DNA of 64,000 bases from Coffea arabica (lineage: Eukaryota; Streptophyta; Magnoliopsida; Gentianales; Rubiaceae). The stretch covers positions 11,478,501-11,542,500 of the forward strand of contig NC_092323.1 of assembly GCF_036785885.1 (NCBI RefSeq), given 5' to 3'. Positions 25,801 to 36,653 of the stretch are shown one piece after another; position 1 is the stretch's first letter; each line of letters begins with the position of its first letter. A program made the position numbers and the translations under genes. Under the pieces are notes generated by a model that saw only the letters and a program-made list of their open reading frames with translations, searched no databases and was not told the DNA's origin.

Positions 25801-26530
25801 TTGCTAATATGATTAATGCTTGTGTCTTGTCAAAATATCCCTGACCAATTGCTTAAAGATTTTCCGCATTTGTATGTTGGGAAGGTTGGTTTTTGTCTTT
25901 CTACTTATTTCCTTGCGCGATCCATCCTGATGCATTGTTTACAAACCACCACGAAATCAATTGTTCAATGTTCCAAAATACAAGAATCGTTTGACTTCTT
26001 GTGTATACGCATGCATGTCTGATGTGCCTTACAAAAAAGGAGGTTCATATGGAATATCGTAAATATGCAGAATCAAGTTTATGAAAGCACAAATTTGGCG
26101 TAATCACTTCAAACTCGAGTTGCCTTTGGACCTAACCTAGCTCAACTTGGAAAAGAAAATTATTTATGCCCAATTTTATGTCCTATCAATATTATCATAC
26201 GATATTTAATCAAACAATAGGAGATTAGAAGAGAAAAAATTGAAATCTTCTTGTTATCTGTTAATTAGGCTAGCCTACTCTGCAAAATGCATTTTCATGG
26301 TCGAACTATCACACGTTTACTTCGAATATAAGTTTCATACATTGATAGTGAATACACTAGTCGAGTCGATCCGCGTTAAATGCGTGAGAATGTAAAATTT
26401 AGATTCAAATTTTGCAGAAGTCATACATGTGCAAAAGTATTAATCATTTAACTTTTGTTTTCCCTAATTATCTACACTAAAATAAACCACAGCCTATCAC
26501 CTACTTCTAATTGTGTAAAGTCGTGGATAT
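22886..26530. other. AT-rich intergenic region, no gene seen
   Basis: About 3.6 kb of AT-rich sequence with scattered homopolymers. A pyrimidine-rich patch (CTCC/CTTCC) lies near 23940-24035, and a run of ten G sits near 25748-25758. The frames 25030-25239 and 25816-26022 have no recognisable protein content. Confidence 0.45.
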
Positions 26531-26535
26531 AACTA

Positions 26536-27084
26536 TGTTAGGAAATTGGTTTAAATTCTTTTAGGTAGATTTCTTATTTGGTGTGGGAAGTGACTAGTTT
26601 CCTAATTGGATTTAGTTACTTGAAGTAGTAGTCAAGTAAAGCCCTATTTAGCAGGAATTAGATGCTATTTCTATATGAGTTTAGGAAATAGTATTGGTTT
26701 CCAAATTGTTATTTGGTTTTTTGGCAGTAATGTTCCCTATAAATAGGTGGGTTGGCATACTACACACACAAGACACACAAAGGGACACAAAAGGAGACAC
26801 AAGGGGCATCATGTAGCCTTATACATGGGGTGTGAGAGAGGGTTCTTGGGAGATGAGAGATGGTATACAAGGGTTGGGTTTGGGTTCAAATTGTATTCTT
26901 GTATAGGGTTTTTTCTCTCATAATAAAGAACATGTTTCTCTCCGTGGATGTAGGCTCAATGGTGGAGCCGAACCACGTTAAATATTGTGTGTCGTTTATC
27001 TTTCATGCTTGTGGCTTGTTTCTCATTAAATTGTTGTGCACTTGATATCTCAATAGTTGTTTATTCCGCGTTTGGATCCTAACA
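26536..27084 (+). repeat. 5' LTR
   Basis: 549 bp. Contains a promoter-like CTATAAATAGG at about 26738-26748, followed by a CA-rich patch, and an AATAAAG polyadenylation-like signal near 26922. Ends in the inverted dinucleotide CA, matching TG at the start. Confidence 0.95.
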
Positions 27085-27852
27085 AGTGGTATCAGAGCTT
27101 GGTTGTGAGACTGGGCTGCTCAAGGTTCATAGTTGGATCCTAGTTAACTATTGAGATCAAGTGGATTGGTAGTTGTCACCAATTGAATAATTTAATGGGT
27201 GGTATCCTTGTTTCAATGGCTTGGGAAAAACCATTGATGGTGAAGGATGAGAAGTCGAAAAGCATGGAAATGCTTGACAGTGAATCTAAGCAGGTGATTC
27301 AAGGGTCAAGGAAAATGTGGAGTCCAATGTTGATTTTGGACGTGAATCGGTGGAGACTTTCTCACACCTCCAACGGTTGATTCTTCATCCCGGTGGATTT
27401 TAGATTTTGGTTATGTGTTTGGGTGGTGTGGCACGTGTCCCAAAGAAATAAGGAGATCTAATTTCTATGCGCCAGAAGACTCTGACAGGTACGAGTTTTT
27501 CGTTTTAGGTGGAGTCTTGGAAACCACATGTGGCGAGACAGTCCTAAGGATGGGAAGAAGTATGGTGACTTTACCACTTGATTGCCTCAATGGTTAGGGT
27601 TAGAGCTCACAGAAGGGAATCCCAAATTGCAAGTGGTGGTGAGAAGAAATCCTGCAAAGGGAGACGGTGAATTGAGGCACCTTCTCACGAGTCAACTGGA
27701 GGTTGGACTCGGGGTAACTACATATGTTCATTTGCCGATTGAATCAATTTGGTATCAGGACTGTATTGATTCGGATGTGTAGTTTGGTACCATATTATTT
27801 GGTAGTTGAAGGCAAATGGTTTCTAAAAGAAATTTTCGCCAAGGTGGAGATT

Positions 27853-28400
27853 TGTTAGGAAATTGGCTTAAATTCTTTTAGGTAGATTTCTTATTTGGTG
27901 TGGGAAGTGACTAGTTTCCTAATTGGATTTAGTTACTTGAAGTAGTAGTCAAGTAAAGCCCTATTTAGCAGGAATTAGATGCTATTTCTATATGAATTTA
28001 GGAAATAGTATTGGTTTCCAAATTGTTATTTGGTTTTTTGGCAGTAATGTTCCCTATAAATAGGTGGGTTGGCATACTACACACACAAGACACACAAAGG
28101 GACACAAAAGGAGACACAAGGGGCATCATGTAGCCTTATACATGGGGTGTGAGAGAGGGTTCTTGGGAGATGAGAGATGGTATACAAGGGTTGGGTTTGG
28201 GTTCAAATTGTATTCTTGTATAGGGTTTTTCTCTCATAATAAAGAACAGGTTTCTCTCCGTGGATGTAAGCTCAATGGTGGAGTCGAACCACGTTAAATA
28301 TTGTGTGTCGTTTATCTTTCATGCTTGTGGCTTGTTTCTCATTAAATTGTTGTGCACTTGATATCTCAATAGTTGTTTATTCCGCGTTTGGATCCTAACA
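27853..28400 (+). repeat. 3' LTR
   Basis: 548 bp, about 99% identical to the 5' LTR. Differences include GGTTT/GGCTT near the start, GAGTTT/GAATTT, one T missing in a T run, CATG/CAGG, TAGG/TAAG and GAGCC/GAGTC. Followed directly by the AACTA target duplication. Confidence 0.95.
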
Positions 28401-28405
28401 AACTA

Positions 28406-31400
28406 CAAGCATGCCTTCTCAATTTATTTAGATTTAGATGCTAAACGCATAAAGAGCCAAGTTTCGACCTTTTATTCCATTCAGTGCTGCCACGAATAAT
28501 TCAGAGGGATACAATATACGGTCAACCCCAGCACGCATGTTTGGTCACGGGCTAATGAACTTTCAGGTAATCACGTAACTTTGGTACGGCCAGAAGTTTC
28601 TTATTTATGGCCAAACCTTAAAGTAAGAGTTTCTTATTTATTATTCTATTTACTTGTGATTTGTATTTATGATTTGCTTTAGATGTATGATAACACTGCA
28701 GATGGGCAATAATGCATGTAGATTTGGAAAAATAGTTTGTCAGCATCCTTGTTGAAGTAAATTTCATAAGAAATTGCATTATAGCAAAGCTACACATCTA
28801 GGATTTCAAGGAGTATTGAAGTCCGTTTTAGTAATTCAATGCCTCTTAACTTTTTTACGAAAAAAATTTCATAATACTCTTGTAAATAAAAATCTTATAA
28901 GTAGTAGTTATACTAAAAAACTCACCATAAGAAAAAAAGTCTGAATTAGTGGCACCTATTTAATGGCATTTTTTAAGGGAATGCCATGATTAAAACTTTT
29001 ATCCACTTTAGAATTGCGTACAAACATAATTTGAATAAACGTTACTCCTCATGCAATGCACTTCCATTTTACTTCTACAGCTCCAACAAACAACTGCTAA
29101 GATACGTTTGTATCTTTTTTTTTTTTTTTTTTGAGGAATCTGTATCCACTTTTCAGAGACTTGCTGAATACGATTATCTTAATTTTCATTATAAAATTTT
29201 GTTAAACAATGCCTAATAGACAGTGATTTAGTGCATGCAATTTACCATATAAATATATACATACATACCCGTATTTATTACTTTTCCTTACATTTAGGTG
29301 TATTATTAATCAACTTCGCTTTTTAAGAATACTAGTGAGACGGCCTGTCCGATGCACATGGGGCTAATATTTCCTGTGTTAACTGTTTTTTGTTGTGTGG
29401 ATTTATTAGTGTACATCTCTATTATTATCTAATTCATTCGGATCATTAGGAAATTATTGTTTTTGTTAAAGGTTAACAATTATGAAATATATAGAATGTA
29501 TGAGGGTGCTTATATAGAATGTATAAGGGTAAATTAGAAAATCGTATAAGGTTATTTTGCATTTGGATCGGGATAATTAGAAAATTGTAAAGTGAATCAT
29601 TCCCAAAAGAGTATTAATTATTGTTGACACAAAAGAGAAGGGATTCCGCAATTCAATTAAGCACTTAAACCATAGAACTTGACATTGCTAAAAATTAATC
29701 ACCACATGTCATAGTAATAAAACCCATTTTTCAAAGTTACTAAAGCCAACAATAGTTTATTGATTGTTTCCTCAATAATTGTACATTTACAGAACAATTA
29801 ACAATTTTATTTCATGTCAAGCCAACAATAATTTATTCATTGTTTCCTCAATAATTGTGCATTTACAGAACATTTAACAATTTTATTTCATGTCACAGTA
29901 ATAAAGGCCATTTTTAAAGTCACTAAAGCCAAGAATAATTTATCAATTCTTTCCTAGGTAATTTTGCATTTACAGAACACTTCAAAAGCAAATAATTAAC
30001 CACAAAATACCAACTTTCATAGGCTTCACTCTTTACATCATCAATTACCAATTTGGTCAACATATCCGGTAAATGCACTAAAATTATACAAACTGCAAAC
30101 AAACAAAACAGGGAATTGATGAAAATAGCCCGGACATCCAATAACAATTGTAGGATAACCGCTTGACAAAAAGCACTGTTCATATAACAACTCTTCCTTT
30201 TATATTGTTAGACTAATATTAAAAGGGTTAATATTTTATGTACTTTAATGTATATACTATCACGCCACAACAAGATTTCGTTTTTTATTCCAGGTAAAAA
30301 CCCGGCTGTATGAATAAAAGTAAGTCAGCAAGAAATATTAGCATTACTGATATTTAATTAACAAGTATTACCTCAATCATTTTCATGGTAAGAAAAAGGC
30401 AACATCAGAGGTGTCAGTTTGTCATTGCGGAACTTGGTTCATGAATTAACTCATAAGGCACGGTACGTATAGACCTGGTAAAAAAGAGATCCGGTCAACC
30501 GAAACGAAACTTCTTATTCGGTGATCATCAAAGTCTATGCAATTTTTCCATAGGAATATCAACTTCATTTTCTTTGACTATCTGCCGGATAAAAAGAGGC
30601 AGAAGGAATGAAAAGCACTATAATTCTACAAATGATTCAGAAAATACTTAATTTTCTTCTTCCTTTTTCTAACTTGTTGAATTGGCAATTCTAAAGTGGA
30701 AGAAGAAAATTAATGAATGGTTTAGAGTAACTGTCAAATGGTTGCTTGACCCAATATCATCTTTTGTTTCTGTTAATTGACGCGGGTTAGAAAAACATTT
30801 TTTAAATTCACAATGGACACATTTGCCAAACTTGGATCCCGGAAATATTCTCAGAACCTCAACCCTGAGGAAAATTAATTGGAAACACAGTCTTGCAATT
30901 GTTCTGTATTCAAACTGTTGAATATGAATAGCCTACAACTACAAATAACACAATGGACAAAGTTTGCTAACTCATAATAATGTTTAACCAGCAAGCAAGC
31001 CGTCTAAAAATGAAGCAAAGCTGGCTGCTTAAAACAAGGTGTAGGACAAAAATCTAACGAAATTGTCAATGCCAGAAGGTTACTTCACAAGGCATTCTTC
31101 TCAAAATAAATTTAGTTTGAAAGGATATTCAATAAAAAAAATAATCTGAGAAAAAATAAATGATAAAATTAACATGCAAAAGATCTTTGTATCCCATGCT
31201 CTTGTTTAGAATCCAAATGCAATACTTATTCGGAGCCAGAAAGGTCATCCAAGGGACGCCAAGACCTTCATCAAAGGCCAAGATTGATAATGACTTGCCA
31301 TGAATTAATTTCCCTGATGATTAATTAGAGTTGAACATTAGCATTTTTTATGTAATTGTCAACAATTTGCTTAGTCTAATCTTGGCGTCACATTCTTGGT

Positions 31401-32044
31401 ATCTTAACAAAGTCTGACCAGCATCCTTCATTAATTACTAGCGAGAGAATCTACAAACAAAGGGCCAATCAGAAGATCTAATAACAATTTTATAACTCAA
31501 AAACTGCTTAATGATGATGAAGATGGTGATGATATAGAGTAAGAAGGTTGTCTTTAACTCTTGACATAATAATAGAAGCCGCTTGAAAGGGACTTGATGG
31601 TCAATTGGCTTTGAGATGAAGGTCAATCATATCATTATTTAGTATAATGTGGAAATTCATATATGCAAGTTTGTCTTGCATCTTACTTCTGAGTCTGGCA
31701 TGAAGATAAAGAGTACCTTTCCAAGTTCAAGAAGAATCGCCCCACGTTGTCTACTTATTAAGCTTAGAATCAGTTCCTTAATGATAGTTTTTCTTGAAAG
31801 AATTTCAGGACTTCTGTTTTGATTTGGATTTCTTGTTAGGACCATTTCATTTTCACTTTCTTTGTTGGCTAGTCATAGAATAGCCAAGAGAAGCCAGAAT
31901 GGAATTTCTTTTCTTCTTTTGTTCTTTTACCAAGGATTCAGTGTAAATGCATTGGAACTTTCCATGTAGCACATTAAAAGTGAACATAGAAAACTCAAAG
32001 CAAATCAAAATTGTCAAGCTGGTAAGTTATAAGAAGATATCATA
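28406..32044. other. AT-rich intergenic region
   Basis: No gene recognised. It includes the tandem repeat at 29706-29982, a run of about 20 T near 29116-29133, and short frames without protein features (29923-30183, 31438-31626, 31657-31845). Confidence 0.45.
29706..29982. repeat. three-copy degenerate tandem repeat
   Basis: Three head-to-tail copies of a unit: CATGTCA(TAGTAATAAA...), then AAGCCAACAATA, then TTTCCTCAATAATTG, then CATTTACAGAACA, then TTTTATTT. The first (about 29706-29815) is full length. The second (about 29816-29891) lacks an internal segment of about 34 bases. The third (about 29892-29982) is full but more diverged. The order of divergence suggests successive duplications, not a satellite array. 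Confidence 0.75.
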
Positions 32045-32053
32045 TAATTTCTT

Positions 32054-32729
32054 GGGTTAATCACATTTTATCCCCTTAAAGAATACCTAATTTCTCAGTT
32101 TACTCCCTAACCTTTAATTTTGCTCACTTAACCCCCTTTAGGACAAAATTACCCTTGCATTATTTTGATTTTTCATTTACCTTGTTTTCCTTTCTTTTAT
32201 TTCTTCTTCTCTTTCTTCTTTATTTAATTCTTCCTCTTTCCTATAAAAATCTTCACGTTATGATTGAAATTAAAAAAGAGGAATTGCAGAGATCTATCTT
32301 CTCCTTAAATGATTAAAAAAATATTCAAATCACTTTCCTAAAATACAATTTTTTTAGCCTTTCAATTCTTTTAATTTTGGGTTTTCCTCTTTCTTTTATA
32401 GTTTCTCATTTTATTCTCAAGAAAATATCATAAGATGAAATTGTGACCTGATTAATAATCATCAATTGAAATTTGTGACACGTGGCATCATACAAAAAAT
32501 CAAAATTAGTTTTTGATGCCTTTTAAACCTTCACCCAGAAATATGCAATTACAAACTCAAAAAAAAAAAAAATCATTGAAATGGAATTTCTATTGGGAAG
32601 GATGAAAAAGAGAAGAAAGAGAAAAAGAAATAAAAGAAAGGAAATTAAAGGTTAAGTGAGTAAAATTAAAGGTTAGGGGATAAACTGATAAATGGGGTAT
32701 TCTTTAAGGGGATAAAATGTGATTAACCC
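32054..32729. mobile_element. Mutator-like inverted-repeat element (non-autonomous)
   Basis: A terminal inverted repeat of about 85-90 bases. The left end starts GGGTTAATCACATTTTATCC. The right end is its reverse complement with a few mismatches, including the shared inner block CAGTTTA...CCCTAACCTTTAATTTT. Flanking nonamers TAATTTCTT (32045-32053) and TAATTTTTT (32730-32738) differ at one base, fitting a 9-bp Mutator-type target duplication. The interior is AT-rich and non-coding. A similar element is at 60288-61337. Confidence 0.75.
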
Positions 32730-33846
32730 TAATTTTTTCTAACCAATGTCTATTATACACCGATAGATGAACCCAAAACTTTAACCTATCGAAAGAACAA
32801 ACAGAATAGAGCCTTGTATGTTGGTTGGATTTACCAAATTAGATGCATTCAAATTCAAGTTGTTCCACGAATACTTTAACCTGAAAAAAAGAAAAGATTG
32901 TACAGTGTATATTTATTGTCAGAATTTATCACACATCAAATAACTACAGAAAAAGTAACTTTTATTTATGCAAGCAGATGTCATAATTCACCGACATACT
33001 TTGCGAAAATGTGTCACTAGAGGTGGATTCTTTATTTCAAGATACCGTGGCATAGGCCTTCTTGTTTTCTAAAGTCTAGCTAGTAAGGATTTACCACTAG
33101 TGTGTTTATCTAATGGAGAGTAAAGCTTCCAATAACTTGGCCAACTCTTCATTGTAGTCTTCTTGAATTTACATTTTTCCATCATCTTATTTAACTAATT
33201 TTTCGCACCTTATTCATCTAAAACTCAATACAATTAATAGGCTCTCTAAGCTAATCTAACAAGTTGTAGACGTCAATATTTTGTTATGTGATTCTGGGTC
33301 AGGCAGCCATTTATCATCTTTCCACTTGCTGTTAAAAAAGCGGAGTCACAGAGCCGTTCATTGGAGATGGCCAACTGCGAGCCCCTACCAACGGTGATTG
33401 TAGGTATCTGGTGCCAAATTCGCCAGGCTTTTGAATGGTCTGGTTTGTTTTCGTAGTCTTGTACATATTGGGGGATGAGATGGAAATCACAACAGGAAAC
33501 ATATAATTCATTTGGCGATCATGCTGTAGCACCTAAGCAGCAGCATCTGGAACATATTCCTCTCACTGCTGCCTAGGTTCCCAGAAACCCATAATTCCAA
33601 TATTCCATATCTATCCATCACATTGATTATTGGACACAATTGAGCCTATTGGCACTATTTTTGGATCTTCTTTTGAAGCATTTAGGATCATTGAATCAGA
33701 TACGAAGAGTTTTCTAAAGATTTTGTATATACGGGCATTTTACAATTTGCTTCGCAATTTGGAGAAGAACTTCAGTTCTTTTCTTTTTTTTTCTTTTTTT
33801 TTTAATTTCGAAGGAGACATACAAGATTAATTTTTCTACATTGACA

Positions 33847-33848
<2 letters not shown>

Positions 33849-33925
<77 letters not shown>
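33849..33925. repeat. (TA)n microsatellite
   Basis: About 77 bases of uninterrupted TA dinucleotide, likely polymorphic and able to extrude a cruciform. Confidence 0.98.
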
Positions 33926-33928
<3 letters not shown>

Positions 33929-35365
33929 AGGTTGGATCTCAGTTTGATTTTATAATTCAAATTTTATATATGTGACATGCATTTAAACTTGTAAAACCAT
34001 ACGCGACCAATAGATGAAATATTAACCGCTATCAACCTTTTTTCCTGCAGGGAGGAGGGGCAGTTGTCCAATCTTAAAGAGCAACTATCCGCAATCACAT
34101 GAAGCTCATGATCTAAAAATTAACAATTTAAGTTAAGAATTAATTGAAATGCTCCTAAAATTAGCAGTGAAAGATAAATCAAATTATTCGATACTCAAAT
34201 CGAGTTCACGTGGTAGGAGATAGTCGAAATTTGATTCATCAAATAGTCAAACAAATTTGAACACTATTTTATGTTTGATAACATTCAAATTCGATAAAAA
34301 GAAAAAAACTTGTTTAAATTTGGGTCGACAAATAAATAAGTCAAGTTTGAATAAAATTTTGTGCCCATTAACAGAATATAATCAAACAAGTTTAAATGCT
34401 AAGACGATTGACGTGATTAAGTTCGTTTGCACTCCTACCTAAAACTCAATTTAGCTAGTAGGCAAATTAGACAACTGGCAGCAAGGTCTTCTCTCTCCCC
34501 TTTATCTTTGTGAGTTTTAGAGTCTGAAAAAAAAAAAAAACACGAAGTAAAATTGCTTTGTGGTCTCAATTTTCGTTCGAGTACAGAAACAGTAGTGCAA
34601 ACTTTATTAAATTGCCAAGAATGCTCTTGTTAGTAAAGGTAACAAAGGCAGACAGAGATGATATTGTAGGTGTTTTTGGTCGATGTCTCAATCATGTGAA
34701 TCTATTAGGACCAACACTGGGCACGGGAGGGAAAAATGCAAAAGTTGCCATTATGAAATCTGAGTCAAGGAATTTGAAGAAAAAGAATCAGATTCATTTA
34801 TAGGGTAGACAATATTCTTTGATATCCAATCATCCATTAGTATTTGCTTGCATTCTAGAAAAAGAAGGTCTTGCTTTTTGGTAAAACAATGGCATAACCC
34901 AATTGACGAAAGAAAACTGAACCAAACTCTGAAGACTGATTGTTCTAGCTTAGCCCAGCAAAGATTGGTGCTTGCAAGAACTGCAGCTGAAGTATTTACC
35001 AAGTTCTTTCTTTAAAGCGAACATAGGCATAAAGAGTGAACTTCTAAGTTCTCACACTGAATTGAAATATGAGGATTTGAAATCAAATTGAGACGAAAGC
35101 CTTTGGTCAATTTATATATATACTAGTTCAAGTTTCAGCTTATGTGTTATTTACCTGACTCAAAAAGTTCTGTCCAAAGGCTAGAAACCCTTCTTTTTAT
35201 TTGATTCTCTTGAGGGAAAATGTGTGTAGAACTTTTCTTTTCAGCTGAAAAAGGATAAGCCTTTTTTCTCATTCGAATCAGTACAAACATGGAAGTATGC
35301 AATGTGATCTTCTGACCAGCAGCATGCAAGAAATTCAAAAAAAACGAGTGTACGTAGTCATTCTT

Positions 35366-35590
35366 AGGACTTGTTTGGCAAACAAGTTTTTTGCTAAGTT
35401 TGTCTGCAACAAGTTTTTTAAAAACTTTATCTACGTTAATCTCAAAAAACTTCTCAAAGTTTTTAAACTATACATTTTAAAATATTCAAAAATTTTACAC
35501 ATTTCAAAATTTTTTTTAAAAACTTCTACAGTAAACTACAGTAAAGTTTTAGATAAACACTTAAAAAACTCACTTGCCAAAACAGGGCCT
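35366..35590. mobile_element. small inverted-repeat MITE candidate
   Basis: The left end AGGACTTGTTTGGCAAACAA and the reverse complement of the right end (AGGCCCTGTTTTGGCAAGTG) are imperfect inverted repeats, followed on both sides by AGTTTTTT-like sequence. The 225-bp interior has no coding content. No clean target duplication is visible, so the family is not assigned. Confidence 0.5.
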
Positions 35591-36488
35591 TAAGTTAATT
35601 TGGGAGGTATAAAGCTCACATACCTCAGTAATAAATTTTGCAGAAGTTTGGAAACCAATTGTTTTTAGTTTTCAGTAGCCCACAAAGAACACAAGATAGA
35701 AAGTAAGACCAAGGGGAGTTTGGTACTTTTCTTTTCTTTTTTCTTTTTTGGACCATTATTAGAATTTTGCCTCATCCAATGTTAGTTATGATGAACCCAT
35801 GAAAAATAATTATCATAACTTTTAATAATTTCATTTCTTTCTTCTTTCTATAGGATGTGTATTTTCAACTGGCAATAGTTTTAGATTGTCTATAACAATC
35901 CTAATGCTACATAAGTGTTTTAGGGACATGTCTTCATGATTTTATATATATATTTTTTATTAAACCATTTATTAGATCATATCTTGGAAGAGACATGTCT
36001 CATGATCTACAACCTATTAATTGATATAAGTGTGAGTATACATTTTTTTTCCTTTTTGGGTCAAGAGGAGGCCAAAAACTAATATTATAGAGTTACAGAT
36101 TTGTGATGATTAACACCCATTACTATTGTGGCTTAGGCACCACATGGGGTTGTGGTATATTTACCAAAAAAAAAAAAGGTCTTAAGTACTAAAAATACTT
36201 TTAGGGTGTTTGATAACTAATTTTTCATAATCTAAGGAGCTCAATTTTTTGTAATTCAAAAACACTTAATAGTAAAAGTGCTTCTTGTATTGCAATGCAA
36301 ACGTAAGAAAAAAACAGAAAAAAAAACTCCAAATGTGAGAATACTTTTTTAAAATGGATTCTTACAAGGGGACCAAAGCCATGGCATGCGGCCTTTTTCG
36401 ATGCACGCATTTCAGCCTATTGTACACATTTGAATACATCATATCACTGGGCTTGTGTTGCACCGCCCAACTCCCAAGTCACAACTGA

Positions 36489-36540
36489 AGCCCATTCGAA
36501 TGGGCCCACTGATCCAAAAACCACATTTTTTTCCCGCTCG
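36489..36540 (+). promoter_or_regulatory. CAP-G promoter: palindrome, site II motifs and E2F-like site
   Basis: Within 165 bases upstream of the CAP-G ATG are three elements. A perfect 16-bp palindrome GCCCATTCGAATGGGC lies at 36490-36505. The site II/TCP motifs AGCCCA and TGGGCCCAC overlap it. TTTCCCGC at 36530-36537 matches the E2F consensus TTTSSCGC. E2F and site II/TCP elements are typical of plant cell-cycle and proliferation genes, which fits a mitotic condensin subunit. Binding is inferred, not shown. Confidence 0.6.
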
Positions 36541-36653
36541 AAACTCGAAACAAAATTTAAAAACTAACCGATCAAATTTCCTCCGACCACACCTGACCCC
36601 TTAAAAATCACACACTCAGAGGATCCGGGGAATAGATATTCATCTTGTCCAGA

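Larger units (their letters stand above)
26536..28400 (+). mobile_element. complete non-autonomous LTR retrotransposon, Copia-like ends
   Basis: Two LTRs (26536-27084, 549 bp; 27853-28400, 548 bp) begin TGTTAGG and end CCTAACA. They are flanked by the 5-bp target duplication AACTA (26531-26535 and 28401-28405). Just inside the 5' LTR, TGGTATCAGAGC at 27087-27098 is the standard primer-binding site complementary to initiator methionine tRNA. A purine-rich tract (AAGGTGGAGA) at 27841-27850 abuts the 3' LTR. The internal region is only 768 bp and encodes no gag, protease, integrase or reverse transcriptase, so it must rely on a partner element. By size it falls between TRIMs and LARDs. I count five substitutions and one single-base indel between the LTRs. 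Confidence 0.96.
32739..36480. other. AT-rich intergenic region before CAP-G
   Basis: No gene recognised. It holds the long (TA)n tract at 33849-33925 and a MITE candidate at 35366-35590. The frame 33332-33532 on the minus strand looks partly protein-like but is not recognisable. Confidence 0.45.

Noticed and set aside
27183..27782. Short frames inside the LTR element
   Set aside because: None shows gag, protease, integrase, reverse transcriptase or RNase H motifs. They are too short and overlapping to be polyprotein remnants I could defend.
29335..29365. Semi-palindromic GCCTGTCCGATGCACATGG
   Set aside because: It resembles a word common in plant repeats, but I could not find element ends or a partner copy around it.
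33332..33532. Minus-strand frame with some protein-like segments
   Set aside because: Two frames read partly protein-like, but neither matches a family I know. There are no splice sites, start context or neighbours to support a gene.
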